From: Polytrichum commune
Taxonomy: Eukaryota; Streptophyta; Polytrichopsida; Polytrichales; Polytrichaceae
Length of the DNA stretch: 64,000 bases
Assembly: GCA_950295325.1 (NCBI GenBank)
Contig: OX485806.1
Coordinates: 35,710,001-35,774,000 of the forward strand
Reading direction: 5' to 3'
This document shows positions 1 to 11,944 of the stretch, piece by piece. The translations under genes and the position numbers were made by a program. The notes beneath the pieces are model-generated. The model saw only the letters and a list, made by a program, of their open reading frames with translations. It searched no databases and was not told the DNA's origin. Each line of letters begins with the position of its first letter. Position 1 is the first letter of the stretch.

Positions 1-454
1 TCACCCTCCCCTTTCAATAAGTGTTGTGAACATTCACCCATACATCGCCCTCCCAACATTTGTTGTTACTCTTTTGCACGGAGTCTTATTAGAATTAGGG
101 GTCAATTTGACTTTAAATAGATAATTCTTGTTGTATGATGTGTCTTTACATTTTGACCGGTCCCCCTCCATGGTCAATGTCACTAAACTTTACCCAACTT
201 ACATATTTGTTGAGTTGTCTTGGATTGCAAGAGTGTTTAAATCTCTCATAACTTGATGCATCCCATGGTTATATTCTTAGGGGCTTCATGAACAAACACA
301 CACAATTGCTTCATAATGTTACAGACGTGGGTGCAGAGAGAAAAAAAATCAAATAAAAATCCATCAGAGGCATGTCTATCTTATAGAGAGGAGATTCTTA
401 CTGTACCCCCTCAACTTGGTTGCCCTACTTCGGGGATAATGAGGTCAATTTGTA
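1..454. other. Intergenic, no gene seen
   Basis: AT-rich sequence left of the hAT insertion. The only open frames are under 70 codons and have no recognisable motif. Confidence 0.5.
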
Positions 455-462
455 CTTGTTTG
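455..462. repeat. 8-bp target site duplication, left
   Basis: CTTGTTTG, repeated exactly at 4660-4667 on the other side of the hAT element. Confidence 0.92.
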
Positions 463-504
463 CAGCGTATATGTTTGACAAAGTTTTTGCAAGTTTTTCT
501 CTTT

Positions 505-640
505 TGACACGCAAAAACTTGCACAAAAAAAAAATGCACGTCAATTGACACGCACAATCTAGAAATTGACACGTACTGTGACTTGTGAAGAAAAAAACCA
601 CACGTCAATTGACACACTAGAAATTGAAATGACACGTATT
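505..640. repeat. Subterminal repeats of the hAT element
   Basis: The palindromic motif GTCAATTGACAC and its relatives recur several times next to the left TIR, and GTCAATTGACAT occurs again near 4567 by the right TIR. Clustered short subterminal motifs are known transposase-binding sites in hAT elements; that role here is inference. Confidence 0.5.
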
Positions 641-857
641 ACTTGAGTACTATAAAGTGCAGCTCAAATATCCGGAAAACATAACCCATAACAGTAGGAG
701 AACTTCCTACACTCACTCACATACTTAAGTTCAACTTTGCTCTTGCAATTTCCTTTGTAACCGGGAGCTAAGACGGTGATCGGAGAGCGAGACTAACTAG
801 GAACATGGCAAGGCAAATGTTTGTATCACCGTGGTGCTTGCACATCCTCCACTCCAT

Positions 858-942
858 ATGAGTTTTTTCTTGCTTCCAACAAATGTGAGTTTTTTCTTGC
901 TTCCAACCAATGTGAGTTTTTCTTGCTTCCAACCAATGTGAG
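858..942. repeat. Three tandem 27-28-bp repeats in hAT 5' region
   Basis: The unit TGAGTTTTTTCTTGCTTCCA plus a short tail occurs three times in a row with only one or two changes. It lies in the 5' non-coding part of the hAT element and explains the small open frame there. Confidence 0.75.
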
Positions 943-1111
943 GCCAAAATTACCAAGGCGAGTCAATATACTTCAGAGTTTTCTAGAGGCTACATTGCAT
1001 GAGAAGGCAATCATTCAGTTCCCAAGACAAGATATTGTGTTTCTTGTTTTTGGGGAGCAATGTCGATTTTCTGTCATGAAATTGTGGTTCTTCGTATTCT
1101 GAAGTAGTTTG

Positions 1112-1521
1112 TTGCAAATGGGCACACTTGATGGTGGAGTAGTTGGTTGTATAGACTAATAAAACAGCTTCTGAGAGTGACATAGGATACAGTAATTCGC
1201 GTAGTCGAGTCTCTGCTGGTTTGAAATGATTTGAGGTCAGGGACCTTGATTTTTATTAAGAAACACATAACTGGCCTTGACTTTTGATATAGTTTCGCAC
1301 TTTGTTCTGATACAATTGCAAACGGGCACACTTGATGGTGGAGTAGTTGGTTGTATAGACTAATAAAGTAGCTTCTAAGAGTGACATAGGATACAGTAAT
1401 TCGCGTAGTCGAGTCTCTGCTGGTTTGAAATGATTTGAGGTCAGGGACCTTGATTTTTATTAAGAAACACATAACTGGCCTTGACTTTTGATATAGTTTC
1501 GCATTTTGTCCTGATACAATT
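1112..1521. repeat. Tandem duplication, 204-bp period, in hAT 5' region
   Basis: Two near-identical copies start at 1112 and 1316, each beginning TTGCAAA(T/C)GGGCACACTTG. The high identity points to a recent duplication. A minus-strand open frame across it is repetitive only because of the duplication and is not taken as a gene. Confidence 0.9.
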
Positions 1522-2200
1522 TGTTATGATACAGTAGCGCACTTTGTTCTGATACAGTGGAAAGGCTAGTTTTCCCCCTTCAGTGTTGTATATGGTTTGG
1601 TGGAGCTTTTGTGGAAATTTCACTTTGAATTGTGTAGTTTTTATGATTGTGAATAAAGTTAATCACTATTTTCCTAATTTGTCTTTGTAATTCGATGCAC
1701 TGGCGGGATTTCACTCAACATCTGCATATTGAAATTCACATAAGTAGGGTTTTTTTTTCTATAATGTCAAGCCTTCATGAAGTTGGAAACATAACTTGTG
1801 AATAGGAATGCCAATTTTGTTTGAAGCTTGTTTTTCCTTGGCTAGATTCATGATGGATTCAATACATAAGTTGGGGTTTATGATTTGTTTACAAAATTCA
1901 TGTTTCTTAATTTATGAATTGTTTACAAAATTCCACTTTGCATTGTGTAGTCTTTGTGACTGTGAATAAAATTAATCATTCTATTTTTAATTTGCCTTTG
2001 TGATTCTACATACTCAAGGGCGTCACCAACATCACATTGAAATTAGATTGTTCAGGATTCTTTTCATGATGTAAAGGCTTTGTGAATTTGAAAACATATT
2101 GTAGGGGAATTTTCACTGACTTATTATTGGATAAGAATGAAATTTGAATGTTGTTTGTTGATGAGTGTATTAAATTTATATGATTAGAATTGAATTATTT

Positions 2201-2206
2201 TGCAGA
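2201..2206 (+). promoter_or_regulatory. Probable 3' splice site of a 5'-UTR intron
   Basis: A pyrimidine/T-rich tract followed by TGCAG ends nine bases before the transposase ATG at 2215. This fits an intron in the transposase leader. The matching donor upstream was not fixed. Confidence 0.4.
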
Positions 2207-2214
2207 TATAACAT

Positions 2215-4451
2215 ATGGCTTCTGAAAGTAACAACAACCGTGGAAGAGCTCGTCAACTTAATTTGAATGAGATTTTTGGTGGAAGAGTGTCTTCTCAATC
2301 TTCATTTCAGTCATCTCAACAAACTCCAGGATTTGAACATGAAATTTATTCTCTCAACATGAATAATGAGAGTGAATCTCAATCAGATGATGATGTTGGA
2401 AATGATGTAATTCGAGAACCTGCTCATGTCATTCCCAATCAACAATCAATAATCGAAGAGTTTTTAAGGCTTCATGGAAAATTGGTAGGCCATGGTTATT
2501 ACATTATAGACCAAATGATGGGCCAGCAACAGGTTTTATGAAATGCGTTGCTTGCCAAGAAATGCGTGTTGAATCCAGATGGGGGACAGGCATTGGTTGC
2601 AAAAGTTTACAAAAATCAGCTGTCAAGGTTCATGAAAAGAGTGTTGATCACAAACATTCGGTAACTCGTTGGGAGGATATACATTTTCCTCAACGTGCAA
2701 ATGCACCTCCAGTGATTCAAGGGTTGAATGTCATGATAGATAGAGAACAATCAAGAATCATCACTGTGATGAAAGTTTTATATTTTACAGTATGGAATGA
2801 TCGTTCAATATTGACTTATCAAGATACATGCCAATTGCTTTCACTACTACAAACTCCAAATATGCCTGTCAATGATGAATATGGTTCATATACTTCAGGA
2901 TATGCAACATTGGAATTTTTATGGGCAATTTCAAAATATCTCAATGATAAACTTTTATCAGAGGCGCAATCCTCTCCAATTTTTTCTTTGATGATAGATG
3001 AAGCCACTGATCGAACTCTTGAACAACATTTGATTGTTTATGTTGTTTATTTATCAAATAATGGGAAAGGACCTCATGTTACAAGATTTGTTGAGCTTTT
3101 GGCTCTTCGAGATGGTACAGCTGAATCTATGTATCAAATTGTTACTGGATTATTGGAGAAAATGCATTGGATGCCTCTAAAACAAGTAGCTCTAGCCACT
3201 GATGGGGCTTCTAGTATGACGGGACATCGTACAGGACTAGCAGCTAGAATGCGTGCAGAGGTTCCAACTCTCATAAATGTGCATTGTATTGCACATCGTG
3301 AGGCTTTAGCTGCAGGAGATGCAACTAGATCTTTTCCAGATTTTCAAATGTTGGATCGTTTTGCCAACAAAGTTTATGAGTGGGTGGGCCGTAGTACAAA
3401 TCGACGCAATGAGCTGAAACGATTGTTGAAAGATGTATTTGAAGAAGATTATGTAGTGGTTTTACAAATTCATACAGTACGGTGGCTTTCTCGAGGTAAT
3501 GTTATGACCCGCTTACTACAGTGCATGCCGGCATTATTGGAATTGTTCAGAGATGAAGAACCACATTGGTATGAGATTATGTGTTCTTTCAAATTTCATT
3601 TTTATTTGAACTTACTTGTGGATGTTTTACAAGAGTTGAATAAATTGAATATCAAATTTCAGTATGATATGGTTGATATCACAACTATTAGTGCAACCAT
3701 CGATATCACCATTTCAATTTTATCACGTCATTTTTTATCCGGGAATGGACCTATGTTTGGTCGTACAAGCAAGAATTTGGGAAAATTCTTGAGAGAATCT
3801 GCAGAAAATCTTCAATTGAGTTATGAAAATAATACAGGAGATCGTATTATTCATGCATTGGCAATTGATGGGCCCAATGAATTACAACAATGTGTATTGT
3901 TGGGTGCATCTTATGTGCAAAGAGTTGTTCATGCTTTGAACGATCATTTCCCAGACCTTCCAATATTCAGTGCGGCCAAACTTTTCAGCCCTCGTAATTA
4001 TCCAAGCAATGATAGTGACCGAATCACAAATACCGAATTGTGGCTCGAAAGAATATTGTTGAAGTTTCAATACACTGAAGAAGAGAGTGACATGTGTAAG
4101 GGAGAACTCTGGGAATTTACGGAAACACTTCGACATGAGTGTGAGAACAAAACGATATTTGAGGCTTGGTGCATATGTGGTAGCAATTTGGAATGGCATA
4201 CAAATTGGCCTAAACTTATGCAACTTTGGCAAAAAATTATACTCATTCCATCAAGTATAGCTATTTGTGAGAGAGGATTTTCCAAACAAAATGCAATCAA
4301 AAGCCACTTGCGCAATAGGTTGAACTTGAAGACCCTTGATGCTCTTATGCGGGTTTCTCTCTGTGGGCTTGAAGTGGATGCAATGGATTGGGCTACCATC
4401 TTCAACATTTGGAGAAACACGCGAGACCGAAGGATACTTACGCTCGATTGA
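2215..4451 (+). pseudogene. hAT transposase (ZNF862/DUF4371-like), one frameshift
   Basis: This would catalyse cut-and-paste transposition of the surrounding element in the nucleus. It is read in two frames: 2215-2541 (108 aa, acidic/Ser-rich N-terminus) and 2538-4451 (637 aa). The downstream frame stays open upstream of its first ATG, where it encodes a W...PWLLHY stretch typical of the zinc-finger start in this family. The first frame joins it by a one-base shift in the T run at 2461-2465. Numbered in the long frame, visible features are a zinc-finger-like CxxC with two later His (C3, C6, H32, H38), MIDEATD with a likely catalytic Asp at 154, ATDGASSM with the second Asp at 222, and VHCIAH near 249-253. 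The C-terminus carries the hAT dimerisation signature (ICERGFS, then RNRLNLKTLDALMRVS). No other stop interrupts the long frame. Family assignment is confident; activity is not expected without the frameshift being bypassed. Confidence 0.88.
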
Positions 4452-4659
4452 TTTTTATTATTTTTGTTACAAATCAAGTTTGTTTTATTATTATTCAAAA
4501 TATTAGTTTTCTAAAATATTGTGTAAGCCAAAAATTGAGGTGACATTTTGAAATAAAATGTAGATGTCAATTGACATTCATTTATTTTTTTGAAAACGTC
4601 ACGTGACACTTTGGATTTGAGGTTGAACGTCACATGAAATTTGTCAAACATACACCCTG

Positions 4660-4667
4660 CTTGTTTG
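4660..4667. repeat. 8-bp target site duplication, right
   Basis: CTTGTTTG, an exact copy of 455-462. Confidence 0.92.
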
Positions 4668-7534
4668 TATTCCACTTTTATACATTTATAATGTTATTGA
4701 AATGAAATAGAAATTGCCGTTGCAAGGAGATAAAAGGACAACCAAAAGTACAACCGAGAAGCAACTTTTGGCAATGCTTCATGCTCCTGAAGAAGGTTCC
4801 CCACACCAAAGAGCATTCTCGAGAGGTGGGGTTTACATTACGCTCCAACACTGAAGAAATTCCAAAAACATTGAGAGCAAAATTTTGGATCCAAGGAGTT
4901 TATAGCATGATCTGAGTTCAAAGCACGAGGAAATGAAGTGGCATTTACATGGCATCACTTTCTTAATCAAATTGCATCAGTCCCAACTTGAGAAAGTACT
5001 CCGTCCAAGTTGAGAGCTTGGGTGTACATAAGTAGGGTCCATGAAGGGGGTGTTTTTGACCACTAGGTTATTGGACCCAAACCCTAATGTCAACCCACCT
5101 TAATTATAACAAGTGACCACACTTAAGGTTCTATTGCCAACCCCAAGAGCAATCACTGAATTAGAATGTGCGATTAGTGGGGATCTCATTAAAAATAATA
5201 AAATGCACAATAATTTGAGCGTTTGACATAATGTGCACCACTCACATTTTCTACCTTCAAAATTAACATGGATGATATATACCTAGTCATTTAAAGTGGA
5301 TACCTAGGATGAAAAATATAAATTGTGGTAGTTCATGATAATGGGATCTTGAAGAATAATGGACATATGTCAAGGTTTTCACTTTCCATTTCTTATACAA
5401 AGGATAAAAATTAAAATTCTACAAGAAACCCAAAGTAATTGTCACACGTTATTTCCTATCCTTATTAAGTTCCCAATGCCTACTAAGGGGAGAGAGGAAC
5501 CAGGGCAGGGGAGGATGAAAATGTAGATTAAAATTTGAAAACTTAATGTTGTAATTGATGATAAATTAACATGTAAATTGGGATAAGAGACCATGCATTA
5601 ATCTAGTGAACTTAATTTGTAATGAACCACAACCAACCTATAGGTGCAATATTGTTTACTATTACTCGAAAAATGTTAAGGAACCAAATTGATATGTCCC
5701 AATGCCGCAATGCATCCTTAATGTGACCAAAAATTATGTGACACAAATGATGCAATTTAATAAATAAATAAATAAATAAAACTATACCACACAATCACCT
5801 TCATTTATCGAACAAAGGACTTTCAAAAATCCCACTCCACGCACTCCTCATTCCTCCCACAAAGAACAATTCCAAGCTCCCCAAAGCTTGGCAAATTGAG
5901 TGACACTAACAATCTTGATTGATGAGTATTTTCTTGAAATTGGCAACACGCTTACCGACGCTCTACCTATATGGAACCAATGAAGCATCTAGTAGGTATC
6001 ACACAATAAGCGTGGGTTTGGTCAAACATGAAATCATTGGAATGGGTCCAAAATTTGGGGAGAGGATTTGCTATAGTTAAGCATCACGTGTTTGTTCAAT
6101 CCCAATATCGGAAGGACACTTTCAAAGAGCACCCAATGCCTCTTTGGGAAAGGAAAAGGGTGAACAAAGGGGAAAATTGAGAAGAAAATAAAGGAGGCAT
6201 TCTTTATTTCAAGGCCATTCATAGAAAGTTCGGAAGCAAATACCGTGCCCACACTAGGACCGGTGATCGGTTCACACCAATGGGAGAGTTCCCATCTTGA
6301 TAGGGGTTCTTATCTTGTATGCACTAACGAAACTACAATATGTTACATCCACTGATGCTATTGCGAGTACGACATAAAATCTTTACTAGTAATAATAAAT
6401 CTCGGAAAGAAGTGCATTTTCCCTATCAAGAGGGAATCCTCCTACTTTCCAAGACCAACGATTGGCCCTAGTATGGGCATGATTAAACTCTCCATGATGT
6501 TTGCCGACCCTCACCATAGTGAGAACGATTCAAAAAATTGTGAATCTGGTCCTCAACATAGAAATGGTTGGTTTTCTTAAAAGTAGTGTTTGCCAAGTTA
6601 AGAGCTACGGCTTCACAACATATATGCAGATTTATATATCCTAAAATCATGAATACAATGAATCATGTCATGTTCCAAAATCTCTATTCTTACATCAATC
6701 TGATCATGAGATTAGAAAGAAAGATCCTAATTTGGTATAAGATAACTCAATTCCGTTCAATTCCCCACAAACTTCAATACAGGGCCAATTTTTGTTGTCA
6801 AAGTCACTTCATCCACGATGGATGCTCTACATGTGTGTGACAATTTTGCAGTCAATGGTTTTTACTATGTATCATTGAGAGCTAATGAAGACAATTAAAA
6901 AAAATCTCGATCCTTATGCGAGAAAACCCTCCACAATATGATTGATGAATATTGAGAATATTGATCTCACATGAAAGAATGAGCGTATTCTCTTTAATTA
7001 AAACCTCAAAAGCCAATAGCAAATATAGTTGTATCCTCTTGTCTAGTATACAACGGACAACGTGTGTGTGGTGGTGGTAAAGTCATTGTTCTATTGTTGC
7101 CCACCATTATGGGGAGGCCAAGAAGACCACAAGTGCGGAAGAGATGGGGAGAGGCGTAAAGCCATGTGACCACATTTAGGGATGGCATGTGCCCATAATT
7201 CTTCAGCACATGTTCGAGCCAACATATAATAAATTTTCACACCCTTAAATGAATCAAAATGATTGGTAAGATGTTTGAAAACTTTTGAGAAAAATGCCAA
7301 TCAACCATACGTAAGTTCAATAAATCTTATATGTAAGATATGTGGTCCTATTGTGGGCACTTTCAAACTCCACAAATAATTTTGACCCTCTGGTCATATG
7401 AAGAATTGTCTAATTTAGTTAGCAACCTCGTTTTCCAAACCTCATACTAATTAGAGTTAAGATATAAAAGTTACAAAAAGTTCAAAACAATTTATTTATT
7501 TATTCCAGTGGTCACAGGCCCCGGACTTGCTATT
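4668..7534. other. Gene-free stretch
   Basis: No convincing coding region is seen. It contains a short TAAA microsatellite near 5759-5779 and otherwise unique-looking AT-rich sequence. Open frames are below 95 codons and lack motifs. Confidence 0.5.
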
Positions 7535-7690
7535 GTGTTGACTATTGAACCTAGAATGACATTTATATTTTGAACACATAGTCCAATCTCATTGTAACAA
7601 GTGTCTTTCTTTTACATGTTCAATTTCAGCTACAAGCCTTGCCATAGAGACGTCGTTCAAATATAGGTGTCCACTTAGAAAAAAATGATC
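7535..7690 (+). repeat. Dispersed repeat R1, partial copy
   Basis: Contains the R1 core: 'tattgaacctagaatgaca', then 'agtccaatctc..tgtaacaagtgtcttt', then 'tcaaatataggtgtcc'. The same order of words is found at 14105, 31185, 35318, 51005 and inverted at 36905. Confidence 0.6.
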
Positions 7691-9328
7691 ACATGAGGCC
7701 CAAACAAATAACTACCTTGAATGTCAACACAAATTGCTTCTTTATTGTGAAAATGCGGCACATGGGTCACGAGGTGATCCAAGGTCCGGTAATTGGCATT
7801 TTCATGAATGGATAATATTATTTTGACATTGTTCACCCATGTAGATATGTAGTAGGAATGGTGTACTTTCAAGGAATGTCGGGGGGGGGGGTGAATAACA
7901 TTATATCGTACACTCACCTACTTGTAGTCCTAGCGAGGACTACGGTCATGTGAGCATAAAGTATGCACAAATAATAACACATTCAAAGTTAGGGGCACAA
8001 ATAGTAGAATGTCACACTAGGAATAGTTGCATACATGTTTGTTCTTCTTATCCATCCATCCAATGAAAACAAAGAAAAAGGAAAGGAAAAGAGAGAAAAA
8101 GAAAAAGGTATCAAGGATCGTACCTTTTTATTCCCCCCCTCCCCCCCGCAAAATAAAAAGCCAAAGCAAGTTTGCCTAAAATAGTTCAATCTTTTTTATA
8201 TCCTTACCAAAGAAAACGAGCACTGCTTATGGTTACCATAAGATTATCATAATCTTATGATGGTTTGTTGGGCAACAATGACTAACATGGATGAAGACAT
8301 ATGCCTTGGTCTTTAGGGGTTTAGTTATATGAATCCGTATTTAGATATTCAAATTCTGATCTACATGGGCACAATTGAGATGAGCTTATTAAATACATAT
8401 TATGGGGCAAGATTGCAACATGGGTGGATGAGAGGTACCCATGTAAGGTTGAAATGCCTATTGCATACACTTTGAGCACTACAATCCCTTACCTAACCCA
8501 TACAAATTACCAAAGCATCTCATTTGGACCAACAATTACGTCACGAACACACAACATACATGTGAAATGAATCATAGCATGTATGTCTAGTGTTTATAGA
8601 AATGTTTAAGATTAACAAACCTCGTTTTACCCTTCCATAGCCCCCCTCACCAATATAAAATGATAATAAAATAAAATAAATGGACATTCTTGTTCATTGG
8701 CATTTTGTCTCCTTCGACCAATGAGTTATGGTTCTAGTCCTTAGACCAATACAATTGGTGTTATGTTGATATACATAGTTGTGCATTGTGGGGGAATTAC
8801 ATGTGCCATAATTGTGGTCATTGATGGAATTGGGTGTTTCTATCTTATACAATGATTTACATGTATTGGGGGGCACATGAAGCATAAATGAATCTAGTCC
8901 TCACTTGTCCAAGTTCCCCCCAAGGATGCAAACATGATAAGAGAATGTTTGTATGTGATGTTAAATTGTGAATGTTGTTGCGAGACCGTTATTTTTCACA
9001 ATTCAAACTTCAAATCAATGGATTAAGAAGGTTTACTAAGCCATTTGCCTTGTTATTATTATTAATTTATAATTTGTTATGTGACATGTGCATGTACTAC
9101 CTCCTACTTAAGGATACTCAAAACTACAACTCCCAAATAGAGTTCACCTCCTACAAAATATGCAATACACCCTAGCAAGTTGTATCGAGGAGACTCTTGA
9201 ACAAACTGTTGCCAACATGCTTGAATTCACATTGGTAAGAACATCAATATCGATTTCTACTTTCTTTGTTATACATTGCAACTATACACAAGAAACATAT
9301 GGTTCAAGAATTTCAAATTTGCATGTAG
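7691..9328. other. Gene-free stretch with a near-perfect palindrome
   Basis: No gene is seen. A 10-G run occurs near 7880. Positions 8237-8259 form a 23-base near-perfect palindrome (CATAAGATTAT, one central base, ATAATCTTATG) that could form a hairpin. Confidence 0.5.
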
Positions 9329-9333
9329 CTTTG

Positions 9334-11061
9334 TGTAGTTAGTTTTTGCTATGGCTTAAAAGAACAAAACCCAAGGAACAAGGTCTCTAGGAAGACTGAG
9401 CTAGTGTCTATAAGGGTTATTGTCACATTGGATTAAGGATTTTATTAACAACTTAAGACTTTTCCTTCTTCGTTCCTTCATTATTCCACTTATTCCACAC
9501 TCTTATGATTCTTTTGTGCACTTTCAGTAGTGAGTGATTCCGTCCTATCATAAGGTAATTTTCTATCACTCTATGGTTGTGACCTATATCAGTCGTGAAG
9601 CTCAAAAGCTTGGCAAGTTGGCAGGGCAATTTGTTAGGACGTCGTCCGGGTAATGTCTTTTAGTAACCACATCGTCTTGAGTATGCCAGAAATAAAACTT
9701 GTAAAGTTCCTTAATTAATTCAAGTTTACCACTTACAAGCCTTATTCATGCCTCTGCGTGCTCAAGTCACCACCTCAGTCTTCGACCATCTGGTGACTCA
9801 TCTCAAACAAACAATCCACTGTTAATACTGACTCAACACATCAACAACTAGGCGATATTCTTCCTTAAGGCTTTAGTCCTCTATACACTAATCAACAACA
9901 TTCAAAGGGTAAAGTCTTACTCCAGTAAGATATTCTCTTCTTCACGGGAAGGCACTGCCTTGACAGCCTATAGCCTGTCTCTAGCCCTTCCATCTTTTAT
10001 GCTGACACTTTGCCTAGCTCTCTTATTTTCTCTCTCTGACACACCAACTAATGGTTATCAATTTGGGGCGCTAGCCTCACTCTAGCCTCTCTGTCTGTCC
10101 CTCTTCCTAAGACTATAGCCCTTCTCGGCTGGCTACTAAGCAACCCCTCGGGACCTCTCAGTCCTCTCTACAGACTATGGCCATTATCTTTCTTGACTCG
10201 GCCCATTGCCTGATCCCACTGGTCTCGGCTACTAGCCTTTGGCCAAGCCTATTGCCTTTCTTGCTTCCTATCAGGCCTTTTCTTACTTGCCTTCTTCACG
10301 ACAGGCGGTATGTATCTGTCAAACTCTCTCTGACCAGTTGCCTTGCCACTCTCAGGCCTTTTATCAGACTATTGCCTGTCTTAGCCTTGCTCTAAGCCAC
10401 TTCTTAATCTTTCAGACCATTGCCTCACCTCAGTCACACTCCATATCTCTCAACCTCTTTCCATCTCATCTCTGATCACTCACTCTGAACAAATCTCGAC
10501 TCTTCCGAATGCAGATTTCCTCTCAGCCTACTTGCCTGATTTTGTCATTACAATGCTATGTCAGACTACTTGCCCAACCTTACTTCCAAATATCACTCAC
10601 AACATTTCACATAACACACTTCACCAATCCTCTCCAATCATAAGACGAACAACAACACATTGCAATTTGCTCATAACTTCTTCATTAACACAAAATGTAA
10701 TTCTACTTCAGGGTCCAGTTATTGCGGCCCTTTAACTTCCTATCACTGAGATCTCAAGCTTCTTGCTTGGTCCCGACTATGGCCTGGCTCAATCACTGAG
10801 CGACATACTTCTATGCCTATGGCTAATATGAGACTATGTAAGATCTTGCTGCTTGCAAATAGCATGTCTTCCTACATGCCTGGCTCCTTCTTAATGCCGA
10901 GAGAGAAGCCCAGGTGGTTAGCCGTCGTAACCACTTCTTAACGGCTATTGCCTGTTTTCATCGCTTTGGATGGCTACTGACTGCCTATAGCCTGATGAAA
11001 GACGTTAAATTTCAAGAATTGCCCTTTTTAGACAGGCGATAGCCAAAAAATCAGTTCTACA
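9334..11061 (+). mobile_element. Solo LTR or small non-autonomous LTR element, family B
   Basis: The 1,728-bp insertion begins TGTAGTTAG and ends CTACA, giving TG...CA termini with a 5-bp inverted match. It is flanked by an exact 5-bp duplication, CTTTG, at 9329-9333 and 11062-11066. These are the marks of integrase-mediated LTR insertion. No protease, reverse transcriptase or integrase frame lies inside. The right half is rich in repeated GCCT/CTAT words. A related sequence lies inverted at about 24041-25529, and its first few hundred bases align well with 9334-9800. Confidence 0.82.
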
Positions 11062-11066
11062 CTTTG

Positions 11067-11944
11067 CATGTTGAATGGGTGTGCACAAGTTACCAATCTA
11101 GTGAACATAAAACTCCTACATAATATTTGAAATGATAATTTTGAGAAGGTTACTTTTCTCATCTATTATGACCTTTAATAATAATAATAATAATATAATA
11201 AAAAATACTTCTATGGACCTTTCCAAACTATCAGTGCAACCTTTTTGTGCATCAAACTTTTAACTCTAAGATGTATCATCGTCACTCTTGCGACTCGGTA
11301 GATAGTGTGAAGATGCACTCTTGCATCCCGTTGCATGGCTCATTGCGTACAATGCCAAGTTTTGAAGTTCAATTATGTCAAATAACCTAATCAAGGAGGA
11401 TGAATGGCCCATTGATCTCACAATCCATCAACCATGTCTTGTCCGTAGTCCATAAGAGGTTCCAATATGGTGTGTTATTTTCTCAAAATGGGGACATTAA
11501 AAGCAGACATAGGAAAAGGGGAAAAAACAAAATAAATTAAAAAAAAAAACTCTTATTAGTTGTTGGTTCAGTTAGTCATGTGAACCATGTAAAGGAAGTG
11601 CCACTTGCAAGTGAACTTGAAGTGATATGTGGACCTTTTTTTGTAGGAGATTACTCCCAAGTAGGTTGCTCATTGTAACACTTAGATGGTTGAGAAATGA
11701 AAGGCAGTTGAGGGCACACATACAAAAGAGCAACCTTCTTCAAGATTGATTTATTCCTTGCACTTGTGCAATCACAAACATGCAATATGTTACTTCCCAC
11801 GCTCTCAAAGTGTTTCATTCTAACTAACTTATCATCTCGCAAGAATTCTGTAGAGTCCACATGCAAATGGATGCAACCATGCCAATAGAATGGGGGCATG
11901 ACACCTCGCAAATGATAGGAGTCGTATATATAGGAAGCGGATTC
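11067..11944. other. Gene-free stretch
   Basis: Holds an ATA/ATAA-rich microsatellite near 11175-11200. Small open frames, including one on the minus strand at 11651-11965, have no recognisable motif. Confidence 0.45.

Larger units (their letters stand above)
463..4659 (+). mobile_element. Complete hAT-superfamily DNA transposon
   Basis: Both ends are visible. The left end reads CAGCGTATATGTTTGACAAA (463-482) and the reverse complement of the right end (4640-4659) reads CAGGGTGTATGTTTGACAAA, so 18 of 20 bases match. CAG...CTG termini are typical of hAT. The flanks are an exact 8-bp duplication, CTTGTTTG, at 455-462 and 4660-4667, the hallmark target duplication of this superfamily. The 4,197-bp element carries a transposase of the zinc-finger/hAT-dimerisation type at 2215-4451. 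The gene has one frameshift, so this copy is probably non-autonomous but not old. Confidence 0.93.

Noticed and set aside
821-1102. 93-codon open frame in the hAT 5' region
   Set aside because: Its first third is three tandem 28-bp repeats and the rest matches no family I know; it more likely belongs to the leader.
1074-1472. 132-codon minus-strand open frame with internal protein repeat
   Set aside because: It is the translation of the 204-bp tandem duplication in the hAT leader and has no motif.
2455-2470. Programmed -1 ribosomal frameshift in the hAT transposase
   Set aside because: GTTTTTA does not let the P-site tRNA re-pair well, and hAT transposases are normally one frame; a homopolymer indel is simpler. 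Kept only as a minor alternative.
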